From positions 62,001 through 126,000 of the forward strand of contig NZ_CANMWS010000010.1 in NCBI RefSeq assembly GCF_947501665.1: a stretch of 64,000 nt of DNA, written 5' to 3'. The position numbers were made by a program, and so were the translations under genes. Positions 34,553 through 44,053 of this stretch are shown here, one piece after another; the stretch's first letter is position 1; each line of letters opens with the position of its first letter. Below the pieces are notes generated by a model. The model saw only the letters and a list, made by a program, of their open reading frames with translations. It was not told the origin of the DNA and did no database searches. This stretch comes from an uncultured Shewanella sp. Lineage in GTDB: Bacteria > Pseudomonadota > Gammaproteobacteria > Enterobacterales > Shewanellaceae.

Positions 34553-35221
34553 TTATGTTATTGGCGTGAGTGTTAGAGTGAATTCAGCCTGTGGTATCGT
34601 CAATGTTATATTGGCATTCCAAGGAGAAGGATCACTGTACTGGATCTGTAATAGCGGCATTTCAGTTGATCCATTTTCGCTATTATATAACGCTTTACAG
34701 AGCACTGCACCACATTGCACAGTTTTAGCACAATCAACTGATTTATTGTGCTTTGGGGAGTCACTTGTCGTGCAATGTGATGTCGGCTGATCTAAGGTCT
34801 TTAACTGCGCTCCTTGTAAATAATGATTCACTTCCTGCTGAGGCCAATAGATGAGTTGTAACATGGCCATTAAATACTCGGCTTTAAATTGCTTACCGAG
34901 CAAAATGCTTTGCTCACTATTAAGTGTATTACCGTCATAATCTAGAGTGAATAAGGCTTGGCCCAATGGGGCTACGCCGACTAAGGTCATGTTTTGGGGA
35001 TCCATGTCTAGTTGACCCATGAGTTCATGCTGTTGTGCGCCAACCTTAATATTGATTTTTTGTGTCATGCTGTGGGTTTGATTGAGTAAAGGCGCTAAAC
35101 AATAGTGGCTGTCTTGGGGTAAAGAGACACAAGTTTGTCGTGTCAATGACTGACTGCAAGCCGATAAGAGCAATAAACCTAATAGAAGGATTATTGTTTG
35201 AAAAGAGGTGGATAATTTCAT
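34553..35221 (-). CDS. apeN: DUF3261-type lipoprotein of the APE cluster (ApeN)
   Basis: The 222-residue protein has a lipoprotein signal (LLLLSACSQ) and a mature part with beta pattern (INIKVGAQQHELMGQLDMD and QALFTLDYDGNTLN) as in DUF3261 proteins of APE clusters. A His/Cys-containing segment near residues 155-170 is unusual. It should be anchored in the outer membrane after Lol sorting and may help transfer or anchor the polyene. Gene letter given by position and family; the exact role is not established. Confidence 0.75.
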   Translation of the reverse strand: MKLSTSFQTIILLLGLLLLSACSQSLTRQTCVSLPQDSHYCLAPLLNQTHSMTQKINIKVGAQQHELMGQLDMDPQNMTLVGVAPLGQALFTLDYDGNTLNSEQSILLGKQFKAEYLMAMLQLIYWPQQEVNHYLQGAQLKTLDQPTSHCTTSDSPKHNKSVDCAKTVQCGAVLCKALYNSENGSTEMPLLQIQYSDPSPWNANITLTIPQAEFTLTLTPIT

Positions 35222-35334
35222 CTATTTTGAGCCTTGTTCTTTCTGTGTTTCAAGCTGTCTTGTTTTTAATATAAATATAGTCACTTTGAAAATATTTATA
35301 TTAAAAACAGCATGATGTTGACATTGGTTGAGTG

Positions 35335-36654
35335 TCATTTCGCTGTGTCTCGTACCAATGCCACATTTGATGCAAGTTCTGTTTCTGAACTTGAGTAGGG
35401 AGAGATGGGATGGCACAGCTCAACCAATGTATTGAGCCGTCTATCAGACTGACTGACATAGGGGTTGGTAATATCCCAAGCATAACCTGCAAGAATAGAG
35501 CAAATCATACCTTTGATTTTAGGGTTGCCCCCTTGGTGAAAAATGACTTGCTGAAAACGAGCATCATACCAAGCCTGCACATAGGTACGAAAAGTATCAA
35601 CACCTTGCATTAATGGTTTGCAATAATCTTGTTGCCAGTCAATGTGTTCTCCATTGAGTTGTTTAATGAGTGATTTGACCGCCATAGAGGCAGATTGCAT
35701 TGCAATAGTGACACCTGACGAAAAGACAGGATCAAGAAATTCTCCCGCATTGCCTAATAAGGCAAATTGGTGGGTTGCTAATGTGCTGACATTAGCCGAG
35801 TATCCTTTTAACTCTTTGCAATCACTAATGATATTGGCATTGGTTAATAATTTATCTAAACTCGGTTCCTGTGCAATCATGTGCTTTAGTTGGCTTGTTA
35901 AGTCCTGTGTTTGAGTCATGAGCTTGTCAGGTTCGCCCACCACGCCAACTGAGCAGCGGCCATTAGAAAAGGGAATAAGCCAATACCAAATACTGGAATC
36001 AATAGGATTCACACTAATTAAAATTTTATTGCGATCAAAATGGGGATCATCAATGTTATCTTCAATATGTGTAAAAATGGCGCTGCGTGTGGGAAGGTCC
36101 GATGCTTGTTCTAAATCTAATAATTTGGGTAACACACGACCAAAACCACTGGCATCTAAAATGTATTTTGCGTTGATTTTATAGGTGTCATTATTCTCAT
36201 TACGGATGTGTAAACAAGGTGTAGAGTGTAAATCAACATGTTCAACCGTTTGACCAAATCGAATATCGACGCCTTGGCTTTGGGCTTCATCGGCAAGCAA
36301 CTTATCAAATTTTGCCCGTTCAACTTGAAAGGTTGTGCCTGGGCCTGATGTGTACTTTTCAGTAAAATTAAAGGTCGTGTAATGCTCACCAAATTGAAAT
36401 GCAGCGCCATTTTTAAATTGAAACCCTGCCTGATTGACGGCATCAAGCATATTGGCTTCTTCGATAATTTGCATACAACAAGGTAATAAACTTTCCCCAA
36501 TAGAAAAGCGAGGGAAAAACTGTTTCTCAAGAACTAATACTTTTTTCCCTTGTTGGTGTAATAAGCTGGCAGCAATACTGCCTGATGGGCCAGCCCCAAT
36601 GATAACGACATCCAAGTCAGCGGGTATATCAGGAGAGGTTAATTCTAACGACAT
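35335..36654 (-). CDS. FAD-dependent oxidoreductase with flavin-halogenase hallmarks
   Basis: The 439-residue protein starts its FAD domain with VVIIGAGPSGS (about residues 16-26) and has FPRFSIGESLLP, as in flavin-dependent halogenases related to CmlS. The halogenase motif W-x-W-x-I-P occurs as WYWLIP at 223-228. My alignment from memory places Lys81 (FKNGAAFQFG) at the catalytic Lys position of those enzymes. Related flavin enzymes occur in some APE/flexirubin clusters. It may halogenate or hydroxylate the aryl head group. The gene overlaps the MMPL gene by 10 bp, so it is part of the operon. Confidence 0.78.
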   Translation of the reverse strand: MSLELTSPDIPADLDVVIIGAGPSGSIAASLLHQQGKKVLVLEKQFFPRFSIGESLLPCCMQIIEEANMLDAVNQAGFQFKNGAAFQFGEHYTTFNFTEKYTSGPGTTFQVERAKFDKLLADEAQSQGVDIRFGQTVEHVDLHSTPCLHIRNENNDTYKINAKYILDASGFGRVLPKLLDLEQASDLPTRSAIFTHIEDNIDDPHFDRNKILISVNPIDSSIWYWLIPFSNGRCSVGVVGEPDKLMTQTQDLTSQLKHMIAQEPSLDKLLTNANIISDCKELKGYSANVSTLATHQFALLGNAGEFLDPVFSSGVTIAMQSASMAVKSLIKQLNGEHIDWQQDYCKPLMQGVDTFRTYVQAWYDARFQQVIFHQGGNPKIKGMICSILAGYAWDITNPYVSQSDRRLNTLVELCHPISPYSSSETELASNVALVRDTAK

Positions 36655-39062
36655 GAAAATTGACCTTGTGTGGCAATACGAATAAAAGGAGATAATAAAA
36701 AAGTGAAGCCAATGCCCAGCAAGAGTGTTAGGCCAAATGCGTGAATAGCTGGAGTATCGCTAAATGCCAGTAACCCAAAGGCTAATAATGTGGAACAAGC
36801 AGATAAGAAAACGGCCATCATGACCCCAGCACTGTCTTTTTTAGCTTCGGCAAAAAATAAGCTGTAATCAATACCAATACCGAAAACAAGAATTAACGCT
36901 AACGCATGAAATAGGGTTAACGGACTGCCTATTATGCCTAATAGAGCCAATGTGAAAAGAGAGGCACTTGCAGGCACTGCCACTATGATAAGGGCTAATT
37001 TAAAATGAAAACGGATGGAAAAAATCAGGCAGGCAAGCAGCAATGCTATGGCTAATAGGCCTAAGGTGAGCTGCCGATATTGTCCCATGATATGGGAAAT
37101 ATCGGCTACTTTATCGACCATTTTCACGGCATCGCCATCTTTGGTGAGTGGCAAAAGTAACTGAGTCAATGCCGGTAAATTTTGAATACCGCCTAAGAGT
37201 ACAATGCTACCGTATTCTTTATCATTTTGTGTGCCGCTGGTTTGCGTTGGACTCAGCCACAAAGGTGAAAAAGCTTTTCCTGCGGGGCTATTAAAAAAGT
37301 GATCGGGTTCAATATAATGTTTTTGAGCGGCGTGATAAGCCGATTGTAAAGAAGAGGTCAGATTTGCCTCTAAGCCAATACTGTCTAACGTCTGTGGTAA
37401 TGAAGAACCATAAATGTTGTTTTGTAATTGGTAGTTATTATCTTGTTTTTGATGGCTTGGAAGATAAGCACTTAAGCTAATGGCATTACCTAAGTAGCCT
37501 TGTGATATCGCTTCTTTAAGGTAAGGTGTTAACTTTTCAAGTTGTTGTAATAGGGCCTGCTCAGTGTCGCCTCTCACTAATAAAAATTGATTGTCTGTGC
37601 CGCCACTGAGTATATTTCGCACTTGATTTTCTTCTTGTGTGATGTGTTTTGGGCTTTGTTGAAGCTGGCGAATATCATCATTACTGTTAAGCTGCAACAA
37701 GCCTAAACCGCCAAAAATAATAATGAAGCCAATAAAGAGTTTTACTTGTCTAGAGGGTATTTTTTGACTTATTTGATACAAATAAGTTTGATATTGGCTC
37801 GCCATACGTAGTGGAGTGAATGTCTCTGGTAAAGGTGATTGAGCCAATAAAGGATAAGCAAGAATTAACGTGATATAAGCCCCCATTAAGCCTGATGCAC
37901 AAAATATGGCGACCTGCTGCATACCAGGAAACGGGGCGAACCCCATACTGAGGTAAGCCAATACACTGGTGAGTAATGCTAAGCTAATGGCTGGGAAAAT
38001 CAGCTTAACGGTATTTTGTGCTGATAACTTTGGATGCTGTAACCGTTCACAGTAAAAGTGAAAGCTGTAATCAATGGCAATGCCAATTAAACTGGTACCA
38101 AAGACCAAGGTCAGTAAATGGATTTGGTGGAATACTAATAAGGTGCCTACGAAGGCAAATATAAAACCTGTCGATAAGGTGAGCAGGGCGATGGCGAGTG
38201 GCATAATCGAGCGAAAGGCCAGTAAGACTAACCCTATGACTCCTAATAGCGAAATCAGTCCTATGGTGGACACTTCTTTTTTTGCATTGTCTGTTGCAGA
38301 TGCCGCGTGAAATAAAGCGCCTGCTTTGATAAAGCGAATATTATTATATTGTTTTTGAGTGGCTAAGAAAGCCTGATCTAAGCTGGATAATTGCGCTTGT
38401 TGTGCATTTGGACTAAAGGCACTGTCTATACCTTTTGCCATGATAATAGCGGCAATATTGTCATCTTGTTTATGCAGTAATATGCCTTGCTGAATGTGCA
38501 ATTGATTCTTGGGAGCCATGGCTAGAACATTACTTGGATAAAGTAATAACGGATCTTGGCTTAATAAGTTACTGTTTGCATAACTAAAAGCATTATAGAG
38601 TTGCTGTTGAACTTTGGCTATCATCTCAGGCAGTTGATGTGTTGCTAAAGCCTGAGCTTGCGAAGGAGTCAGCAGCTTAAATCGATAAGGGAAAAAATAT
38701 CGACTTAAGGTTTCCCCTTGATTGATATCTGCGCTTTGGATGTCACTAAATGCTTGTGGTTGAATTGATTTTAAATTTTTTATAAAGGCTTTTGATGCTG
38801 CAATCGCCTCTGTTTCATTACTGGCGATGAGCGCGATATAGATGCGATTCGCTAACTGACTTTCGACACGTGATAAGGCTCTGTCGGTGAGAGGATCCTC
38901 TTTCACTTGAGGTAACATCGCTAAAATATCAGTTTGTACCTTAGCGCCGTTTTGCCATGCCTTTAAGCCTGTGATACTGATACTGACTAAGATAACTAAC
39001 CAAATGATAAACCCTATTCTGGGTTTAATGTTACCAATCTTGTGGGTAATATATTTCATCAT
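36645..39062 (-). CDS. apeM: MMPL/RND-like exporter of the APE cluster (ApeM)
   Basis: The 805-residue protein has two repeats of a membrane block. Each contains a large periplasmic loop and a run of helices: residues about 255-420 and 640-800. The segments FGTSLIGIAIDYSFHFYCE and LVFGIGIDYSLFF carry the Gly-Ile-Asp-Tyr motif of MMPL proteins. APE clusters encode such a protein to move the lipid-like polyene across the inner membrane, with LolA-like and lipoprotein partners. The gene lies 2 bp after the LolA-like gene and overlaps the flavin enzyme gene by 10 bp. Confidence 0.88.
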   Translation of the reverse strand: MMKYITHKIGNIKPRIGFIIWLVILVSISITGLKAWQNGAKVQTDILAMLPQVKEDPLTDRALSRVESQLANRIYIALIASNETEAIAASKAFIKNLKSIQPQAFSDIQSADINQGETLSRYFFPYRFKLLTPSQAQALATHQLPEMIAKVQQQLYNAFSYANSNLLSQDPLLLYPSNVLAMAPKNQLHIQQGILLHKQDDNIAAIIMAKGIDSAFSPNAQQAQLSSLDQAFLATQKQYNNIRFIKAGALFHAASATDNAKKEVSTIGLISLLGVIGLVLLAFRSIMPLAIALLTLSTGFIFAFVGTLLVFHQIHLLTLVFGTSLIGIAIDYSFHFYCERLQHPKLSAQNTVKLIFPAISLALLTSVLAYLSMGFAPFPGMQQVAIFCASGLMGAYITLILAYPLLAQSPLPETFTPLRMASQYQTYLYQISQKIPSRQVKLFIGFIIIFGGLGLLQLNSNDDIRQLQQSPKHITQEENQVRNILSGGTDNQFLLVRGDTEQALLQQLEKLTPYLKEAISQGYLGNAISLSAYLPSHQKQDNNYQLQNNIYGSSLPQTLDSIGLEANLTSSLQSAYHAAQKHYIEPDHFFNSPAGKAFSPLWLSPTQTSGTQNDKEYGSIVLLGGIQNLPALTQLLLPLTKDGDAVKMVDKVADISHIMGQYRQLTLGLLAIALLLACLIFSIRFHFKLALIIVAVPASASLFTLALLGIIGSPLTLFHALALILVFGIGIDYSLFFAEAKKDSAGVMMAVFLSACSTLLAFGLLAFSDTPAIHAFGLTLLLGIGFTFLLSPFIRIATQGQFSCR

Positions 39063-39064
39063 GT

Positions 39065-39760
39065 TTATTTAGCTTGTGAATTGTCGGCAGCCGTTGGATT
39101 AAAAGCGTTCAACTCAGCTGTCGTCAGCGCTCGATTTTCAATATCATTGAATATGATTTTGCTGGTATCGCCATTGGGACTCAATAACAATAACTGAGAG
39201 ATCTGGTTTTGCCCTTTAATGATCATTTTTGGCAGGACGTTAGCAACAAGGGGATCGTTAGGAATAAGGCCCAGCTGCCATTGTTGCTGCTGTTGTAAAA
39301 ACGAAATGGCGAAGTCTTGCTTTAACTGCTTAATATCCCCCGTTAGCAAAGCGTTTAATAGGCTTGGCATGATATTTTCTAGTGCAGAAGCTGCAGGAGT
39401 ATTCCCAGCTTCTTGTACTTGAATTTGACCTTGGCTATTAACCTGAATGAGCTGTTTATCTTTTAAAATAAGGCTGGATTTAAATGGACGTAATTGTTGC
39501 CAAATTAAGCCTTTATCTTTATCGAATAGAAAACGTCCTTGGCTTACCAATGGTTTCTTCAGCACTTTAAGTTGGCGGTATTGGGTAAAGTGGCCACTGG
39601 CTGAGGTACCGAAATGAAGTTGCGTGCTTAATGTTTGTAATTGAGCTTGGGTGGCGGTATGAGTAAACAAAGACGCGTCAGAGGGATTGGCGAATAAGAA
39701 TGAAGGCAAGAAACTGAGTATAAAAAAATAACATATTCGACTAAATGTATTGTTTTTCAT
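39065..39760 (-). CDS. apeL: LolA-like periplasmic carrier of the APE cluster (ApeL)
   Basis: The product has a signal peptide (FFILSFLPSFLFA) and a LolA-like pattern: GHFTQYRQLKVLKKPLVSQGRFLFDKDKGLIWQ, then SSLILKDKQLIQV. This is the outer-membrane lipoprotein carrier fold. I prefer ATG 39760 over the GTG at 39772 because the shorter form begins directly with a normal signal peptide; neither has a strong ribosome site. It would carry the polyene lipid from the MMPL exporter through the periplasm. Confidence 0.85.
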   Translation of the reverse strand: MKNNTFSRICYFFILSFLPSFLFANPSDASLFTHTATQAQLQTLSTQLHFGTSASGHFTQYRQLKVLKKPLVSQGRFLFDKDKGLIWQQLRPFKSSLILKDKQLIQVNSQGQIQVQEAGNTPAASALENIMPSLLNALLTGDIKQLKQDFAISFLQQQQQWQLGLIPNDPLVANVLPKMIIKGQNQISQLLLLSPNGDTSKIIFNDIENRALTTAELNAFNPTAADNSQAK

Positions 39761-39836
39761 TATGATTACCACTCAACATTAGCCTCAAAATGAGGCAAGA
39801 GAATTATCCATGAACATTGCTTATGACATCGCGACA

Positions 39837-40256
39837 TTAGGCGAGTAAGGGTTTTATTTTATCTTGGAAAACCTTTGGGGTAACAAAGCAGAGCTCTTGA
39901 GTGCTCATATCGACTGCTGCTTGAATGGTATGCCCTTTTGTGATCCGTTTTCCCGTTTCAGAATCAATAACTTTATAGTTGATTTTGATTCGGTTTTCCC
40001 ATTCAACTAATGAAGCGATGACTTTTACTTTTTGATCAAATGTGCTCGATTGTACATATTTTATTTGGGCATCAACAATGGGCCAGCTATAGCCGGAATT
40101 GAGCATTTCACGGTAGCCGTAGTTAATTTTTTCTAACAATGCACAACGGGCAATTTCAAAATATCGTAAATAATTACCATGCCAAGTGATCCCCATGGAA
40201 TCAACATCGTGAAAAGGAATGAGCTGTTCAATTTCTGCTGTGAGTATGGCTTGCAT
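39837..40256 (-). CDS. apeK: Thioesterase (hotdog, YbgC/FadM type) of the APE cluster (ApeK)
   Basis: The hotdog protein has the 4HBT motif pattern H-D-V-D-S-M-G-I-T-W-H-G-N-Y-L-R-Y-F-E, with the conserved Asp in the HDVDSMG segment. Start ATG 40256 has AAGGGTAG upstream; a longer start at 40301 is possible but has no better site. Such thioesterases release acyl or aryl groups from CoA or ACP. In APE clusters a YbgC-like thioesterase is found at this position. The length of about 139 residues is normal. Confidence 0.85.
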   Translation of the reverse strand: MQAILTAEIEQLIPFHDVDSMGITWHGNYLRYFEIARCALLEKINYGYREMLNSGYSWPIVDAQIKYVQSSTFDQKVKVIASLVEWENRIKINYKVIDSETGKRITKGHTIQAAVDMSTQELCFVTPKVFQDKIKPLLA

Positions 40257-40335
40257 TGTTATTTCTACCCTTGATGCAGTGATTGAGGTACACAAAGTCA
40301 AGCCTCAATCACTGAGTCTAAATCACGATAATGTT

Positions 40336-41910
40336 TTATTGCGCACAAGAATGGCAGACTTCCCATTCGCCACGTTGAATTTTGTCCACTGTTTGTCTAA
40401 GTGTTTGCTCTAAAGGACGATCCTCGGTTAATAAACTAAAATTATTTTGCACCTGTGTTAAGGTTTTAGCTAAGGATGGTGTGAAAGACTGAGCACAGAG
40501 TTCATCGTTTTGTATGCGTAAACGAATGCCTTGGGACATGGCTAATAGTGCCGCTGCGGCGACTTGCTCGGTAAGTTGTAGCACACGTAAGCAATCTCTA
40601 GCGGCAATCGTGCCCATGCTCACTTTGTCTTGGTTGTGGCATTCTGTTGAGCGAGAAAATACGCTGGCTGGCATTGTTTGTTTTAAGGCTTCTGCTGTCC
40701 ACGCTGATACGCCAATTTGAACGGCTTTGAAACCATGATTGATAACACTTCGTGGGCCTGTTGAACCTGATAAATTAGCGGGTAACCCATTGTTAAATTT
40801 TGGGTCCATAACTAAAGCCATTTGCCTATCAATCAGATCGGCAATATTGGCAACGGCATTTTTTAATGCGTCCATGGCAAAAGCAATATGCCCGCCGTAA
40901 AAATGGCCGCCATGAAGCACATGTTCGCCTTCTGCATCAATAATGGGATTATCATTGGCACTGTTAAGTTCAGTTTCGATAAACTGACGCATGAAAGGCA
41001 ATGAATCTTGGAGCACACCAATCACATGGGGGGCGCAGCGAATAGAATACCTGTCTTGTAAGCGATCGGAATTTCGAGGGTGCTCATGATGGTTGAGATC
41101 TTCACGGATCCAAGTGGCAATTTGATTTTGTCCAGGGTGAGGTTTAGCGGCAAATAAAATATCATCGAAATGATTGGAATTGCCTTTGAGAGTCAAAGAG
41201 GCCATCGCCGTTATACGACTGGATAGCTTGGCCATATATTGAGCCCTATCAAAAGCTAAACAGGCGAGTGCAGTCATGACGGCAGTGCCATTCATTAGGG
41301 CTAAACCTTCTTTAGGTCGAAGTGTTAACGGCGTGATATCGAGTTTGGTGTACACGTCAATAGTCGACTGTTTGACACCTTGGTAAATGACTTCTCGCTC
41401 ACCCACTAAGACTGCGGCTAAATAAGACAGTGGAGTCAAATCACCACTGGCACCCACAGAGCCTTCTTCTGGGATCACAGGGATAATATTCAGATTCAGT
41501 AATAGTTCTATGCGTTTTAATAACCCATAACTGACTCCAGATTTGCCATAGGCCAGTGAGCTCAAGCGGCAAGCCATAACGGCTCTAGCTTGCATTTCAC
41601 TGAGTGTATTGCCTAATCCACATCCATGGAAACGGGTTAAATGCAAAGGGAGTTCGTCAACTAAGTCTAGGCCGACCTTGACGGTGCAGGAATCGCCATA
41701 CCCAGTCGTTACACCATAGATTACGCCTTCTTCACTAAGTAAGTTATCAATAAAGTCAGCACCTTGCTGAATATATTTTTGGTATTCATTGCTACTATTG
41801 AGCTCAGCTTTAGCCCCTTTAGCAATGGCGACAACATCTTCAAGAGATAGGGTTTTGTTACCAAAATGAATAATACTTTGGGTTTTGTTAGCTTGGGTTG
41901 CTTGTGTCAT
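40336..41910 (-). CDS. Aromatic amino acid ammonia-lyase (HAL/TAL family) of the APE cluster
   Basis: The 524-residue protein has the MIO prosthetic-group triad Ala-Ser-Gly in SVGASGDLTPLSYLAAVLVG, ALMNGTAVMTAL, ENDNP-like NSANDNPIID, and LHGGHFYGGHIAFAMD. In APE and flexirubin clusters such lyases supply coumarate-like starters from tyrosine. The residues that align with the substrate-selective pair, in LTRFHGCGLG, read Phe-His, which differs from the pairs I recall for tyrosine (His-Leu), phenylalanine (Phe-Leu) and histidine (Ser-His) lyases. The gene overlaps apeJ by 4 bp. Substrate stays open; tyrosine is likely by context. Confidence 0.88.
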   Translation of the reverse strand: MTQATQANKTQSIIHFGNKTLSLEDVVAIAKGAKAELNSSNEYQKYIQQGADFIDNLLSEEGVIYGVTTGYGDSCTVKVGLDLVDELPLHLTRFHGCGLGNTLSEMQARAVMACRLSSLAYGKSGVSYGLLKRIELLLNLNIIPVIPEEGSVGASGDLTPLSYLAAVLVGEREVIYQGVKQSTIDVYTKLDITPLTLRPKEGLALMNGTAVMTALACLAFDRAQYMAKLSSRITAMASLTLKGNSNHFDDILFAAKPHPGQNQIATWIREDLNHHEHPRNSDRLQDRYSIRCAPHVIGVLQDSLPFMRQFIETELNSANDNPIIDAEGEHVLHGGHFYGGHIAFAMDALKNAVANIADLIDRQMALVMDPKFNNGLPANLSGSTGPRSVINHGFKAVQIGVSAWTAEALKQTMPASVFSRSTECHNQDKVSMGTIAARDCLRVLQLTEQVAAAALLAMSQGIRLRIQNDELCAQSFTPSLAKTLTQVQNNFSLLTEDRPLEQTLRQTVDKIQRGEWEVCHSCAQ

Positions 41911-43667
41911 TTACTGCTGGTCCTATGCTCATTTACTGGACTTTCGCTGGGTGAGCAACGTTGAGTCTTATTATCGTTACGCCAAAAATCATAAAAATTA
42001 AACCACTGAAGTGGTTCTCGTTTAGCATGGCTTTCTAAAAGTTGACTATATTCATTGACTGCTTGCTGTAACCTGACAGCACGCTCTTTTCTTGGTCCTT
42101 TTAATGGTGTGTTAAAAGGCGTGATATGGACACGGTATTGTCCTTGTTCTTTTAAACAGAACATACTGAAGATAGGGCAGTCAAGCAGCCCTGCCAATAC
42201 AAAAGGCCCTAAAGGAAAGGGAGCGGGTTTGTTCATGAATGAGGCGGAGATTGCTCGACCTTCACTGCCTAATGACGTTCTGTCACCTGCAATCACAACT
42301 AACTCCCCAGCTTCAATTTTTTCTTGCAGTAATATGGAAGTACTGGGGCCAAGTTCGGTGACTTGGATAAGATTGAGTGCACTATTAGGATTCAGTTGTT
42401 TGAGGATATTATTAAAATTTTCGGCATGCTGTGTCATTACCATTACATTAACTTTGGCATTGCGGTGAGTCACTGATATTGCGCGGCATAACTCCAAGTT
42501 ACCTAAGTGAGAAACGAGTAAGACAACGCCTTGTCCGTTGGACATATGCTGTGCGAGGATATCACTTTCTGGAAAATCAATTTTTTCTGGTGGAATGCGA
42601 TCGCACCAAGCGTCAATGCGATCGAGGGCTGCATGGCCAAAAGCAAAGAAGTGTTTAAGGCTATCCAATAAGCGAGGCTGATGGATTAGCTTGTTATTGT
42701 TAGGATCAGCAGATTTGACTTGCTGTAAAAAATCCATTGATGCTTGTCTCGCCGCTTTTCCCGTGATAAAAAAATAGATAATGACAGGGTACATAATTGC
42801 ACGGCAAAGCCAGTGCCCACCATAACGGTAACTTAGCGCTAATAATTTAATCCCCCAATAGCTGCCTCGCTCACCGATAGAAGACCAATGTTTATTCATT
42901 GCCTTTGGAGGATGAGTTTGTGTTGTGTTTGGGGTAATCAGTGCTGTTTTTTGCAACCGAGCAGGCAGACGTTTTAGCATGCCGAAAAAAAGCCGAGTAT
43001 GTAGAGCTGAAATACGCAGGTTATCACGAAAGGCTTGAAAGTGACTCGTACCGGCTTCAGGGTAAATGACTCGTGTTGGAATATGCTTTATTTCAACCCC
43101 TTGCCAATGAAGCTTAACTAATACTTCAATATCAAAATCCATTCTCTCACCCAGTGATTGCGCTAAAAATAAGGATTCGGTTGCGTGTAACGGATAAATT
43201 CGAAAACCACACATCGCATCTTTAATGTCTAGGCTTAAGGTGGCTACCCAAACCCAAAAGTGGGTGAGATAGCGTCCATATAAACGACCTTTTGGAATGG
43301 AATCGTCATACTGTGGTTGACCCGATATGACGGCTTCTGGAGCGCTGATAGCTGTATCGATAAAAGTGGGGATATCCGCTAGATCGTGCTGACCATCGGC
43401 ATCAATCTGTAATGCATGGGTAAATCCATCACGATAGGCTGCTCTTAATCCTGTTATGACTGCCGCACCTTTTCCTCGGTTATAGGGGTGGTGTATCAAA
43501 TGAACCCATTCATATTGCTTGGCAAGTTGTTGGAGTCGGTAGCGTGTTTCATCATTGCTTCCATCATCAACCAAGTAGCAATCGCGCTTAAAAATAGCGA
43601 GATTGGCTAAAGTTTCACTGATCGCGGTAATGTGATTATAGTTGGGAATAACAAATGCTAACTGCAT
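41907..43667 (-). CDS. apeJ: Fused glycosyltransferase 2 and LpxL-like acyltransferase (ApeJ)
   Basis: The 586-residue protein has two domains. Residues 1-235 form a GT2 fold (AFVIPNYNH, DDGSNDETRY, QIDADGQHDL, DAMCGFRIYP). Residues about 270-570 form an LpxL/HtrB-like acyltransferase with VVLLVSHLGNLEL and GDRTSLG, and H-x4-E in HLGNLE. A hydrophobic segment lies between them. Such a fusion is typical for APE clusters and may attach sugar and acyl groups to anchor the polyene in the membrane. It overlaps the ammonia-lyase gene. Length fits the family. Confidence 0.87.
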   Translation of the reverse strand: MQLAFVIPNYNHITAISETLANLAIFKRDCYLVDDGSNDETRYRLQQLAKQYEWVHLIHHPYNRGKGAAVITGLRAAYRDGFTHALQIDADGQHDLADIPTFIDTAISAPEAVISGQPQYDDSIPKGRLYGRYLTHFWVWVATLSLDIKDAMCGFRIYPLHATESLFLAQSLGERMDFDIEVLVKLHWQGVEIKHIPTRVIYPEAGTSHFQAFRDNLRISALHTRLFFGMLKRLPARLQKTALITPNTTQTHPPKAMNKHWSSIGERGSYWGIKLLALSYRYGGHWLCRAIMYPVIIYFFITGKAARQASMDFLQQVKSADPNNNKLIHQPRLLDSLKHFFAFGHAALDRIDAWCDRIPPEKIDFPESDILAQHMSNGQGVVLLVSHLGNLELCRAISVTHRNAKVNVMVMTQHAENFNNILKQLNPNSALNLIQVTELGPSTSILLQEKIEAGELVVIAGDRTSLGSEGRAISASFMNKPAPFPLGPFVLAGLLDCPIFSMFCLKEQGQYRVHITPFNTPLKGPRKERAVRLQQAVNEYSQLLESHAKREPLQWFNFYDFWRNDNKTQRCSPSESPVNEHRTSSK

Positions 43668-43672
43668 ACATC

Positions 43673-44053
43673 TTAACTCATTTTTACAGGATTAGGGGCA
43701 TCTTGTGTGCACACAGCAAGGCGTCCAGATGAGAAGCGTGTATTGTCATCGCAATAGATAAAGCTGAGTTTGTGCTTCTTGGTATCAAGTGTCACGCAAA
43801 GGTCGATTTCTGTATCCGGTAATATTAAATGTTGAAATTTTAATACTTCTAAGCTTGTTGTATAAGCGGGATATTGGAAGTGCTCACAGCCTAAGCGAAT
43901 GGCCCAGTCAAGTTGGGTGACACCAGGTAAAACAGGCTGACGATTAAAGTGGCCTTTAAAATAAGGTAAGTCTTTATCAATACGCAGACGCCATGTGGCG
44001 GAAGTATCATTTAAGCTACGGCTGATAATGTCAGGAAGATGAGATTTAATCAT
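43673..44053 (-). CDS. apeI: FabZ/FabA-like dehydratase of the APE cluster (ApeI)
   Basis: The 126-residue hotdog protein has F-K-G-H-F-x-x-x-P-V-L-P-G-V-x-Q-L-D-W-A, the active-site region of FabZ-type dehydratases with the catalytic His in GHF. In APE systems ApeI is the active partner of ApeP. It follows the AMP-ligase gene with an 8-bp overlap and precedes apeJ-like by 5 bp. Confidence is high for the fold, good for the gene letter. Confidence 0.87.
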   Translation of the reverse strand: MIKSHLPDIISRSLNDTSATWRLRIDKDLPYFKGHFNRQPVLPGVTQLDWAIRLGCEHFQYPAYTTSLEVLKFQHLILPDTEIDLCVTLDTKKHKLSFIYCDDNTRFSSGRLAVCTQDAPNPVKMS

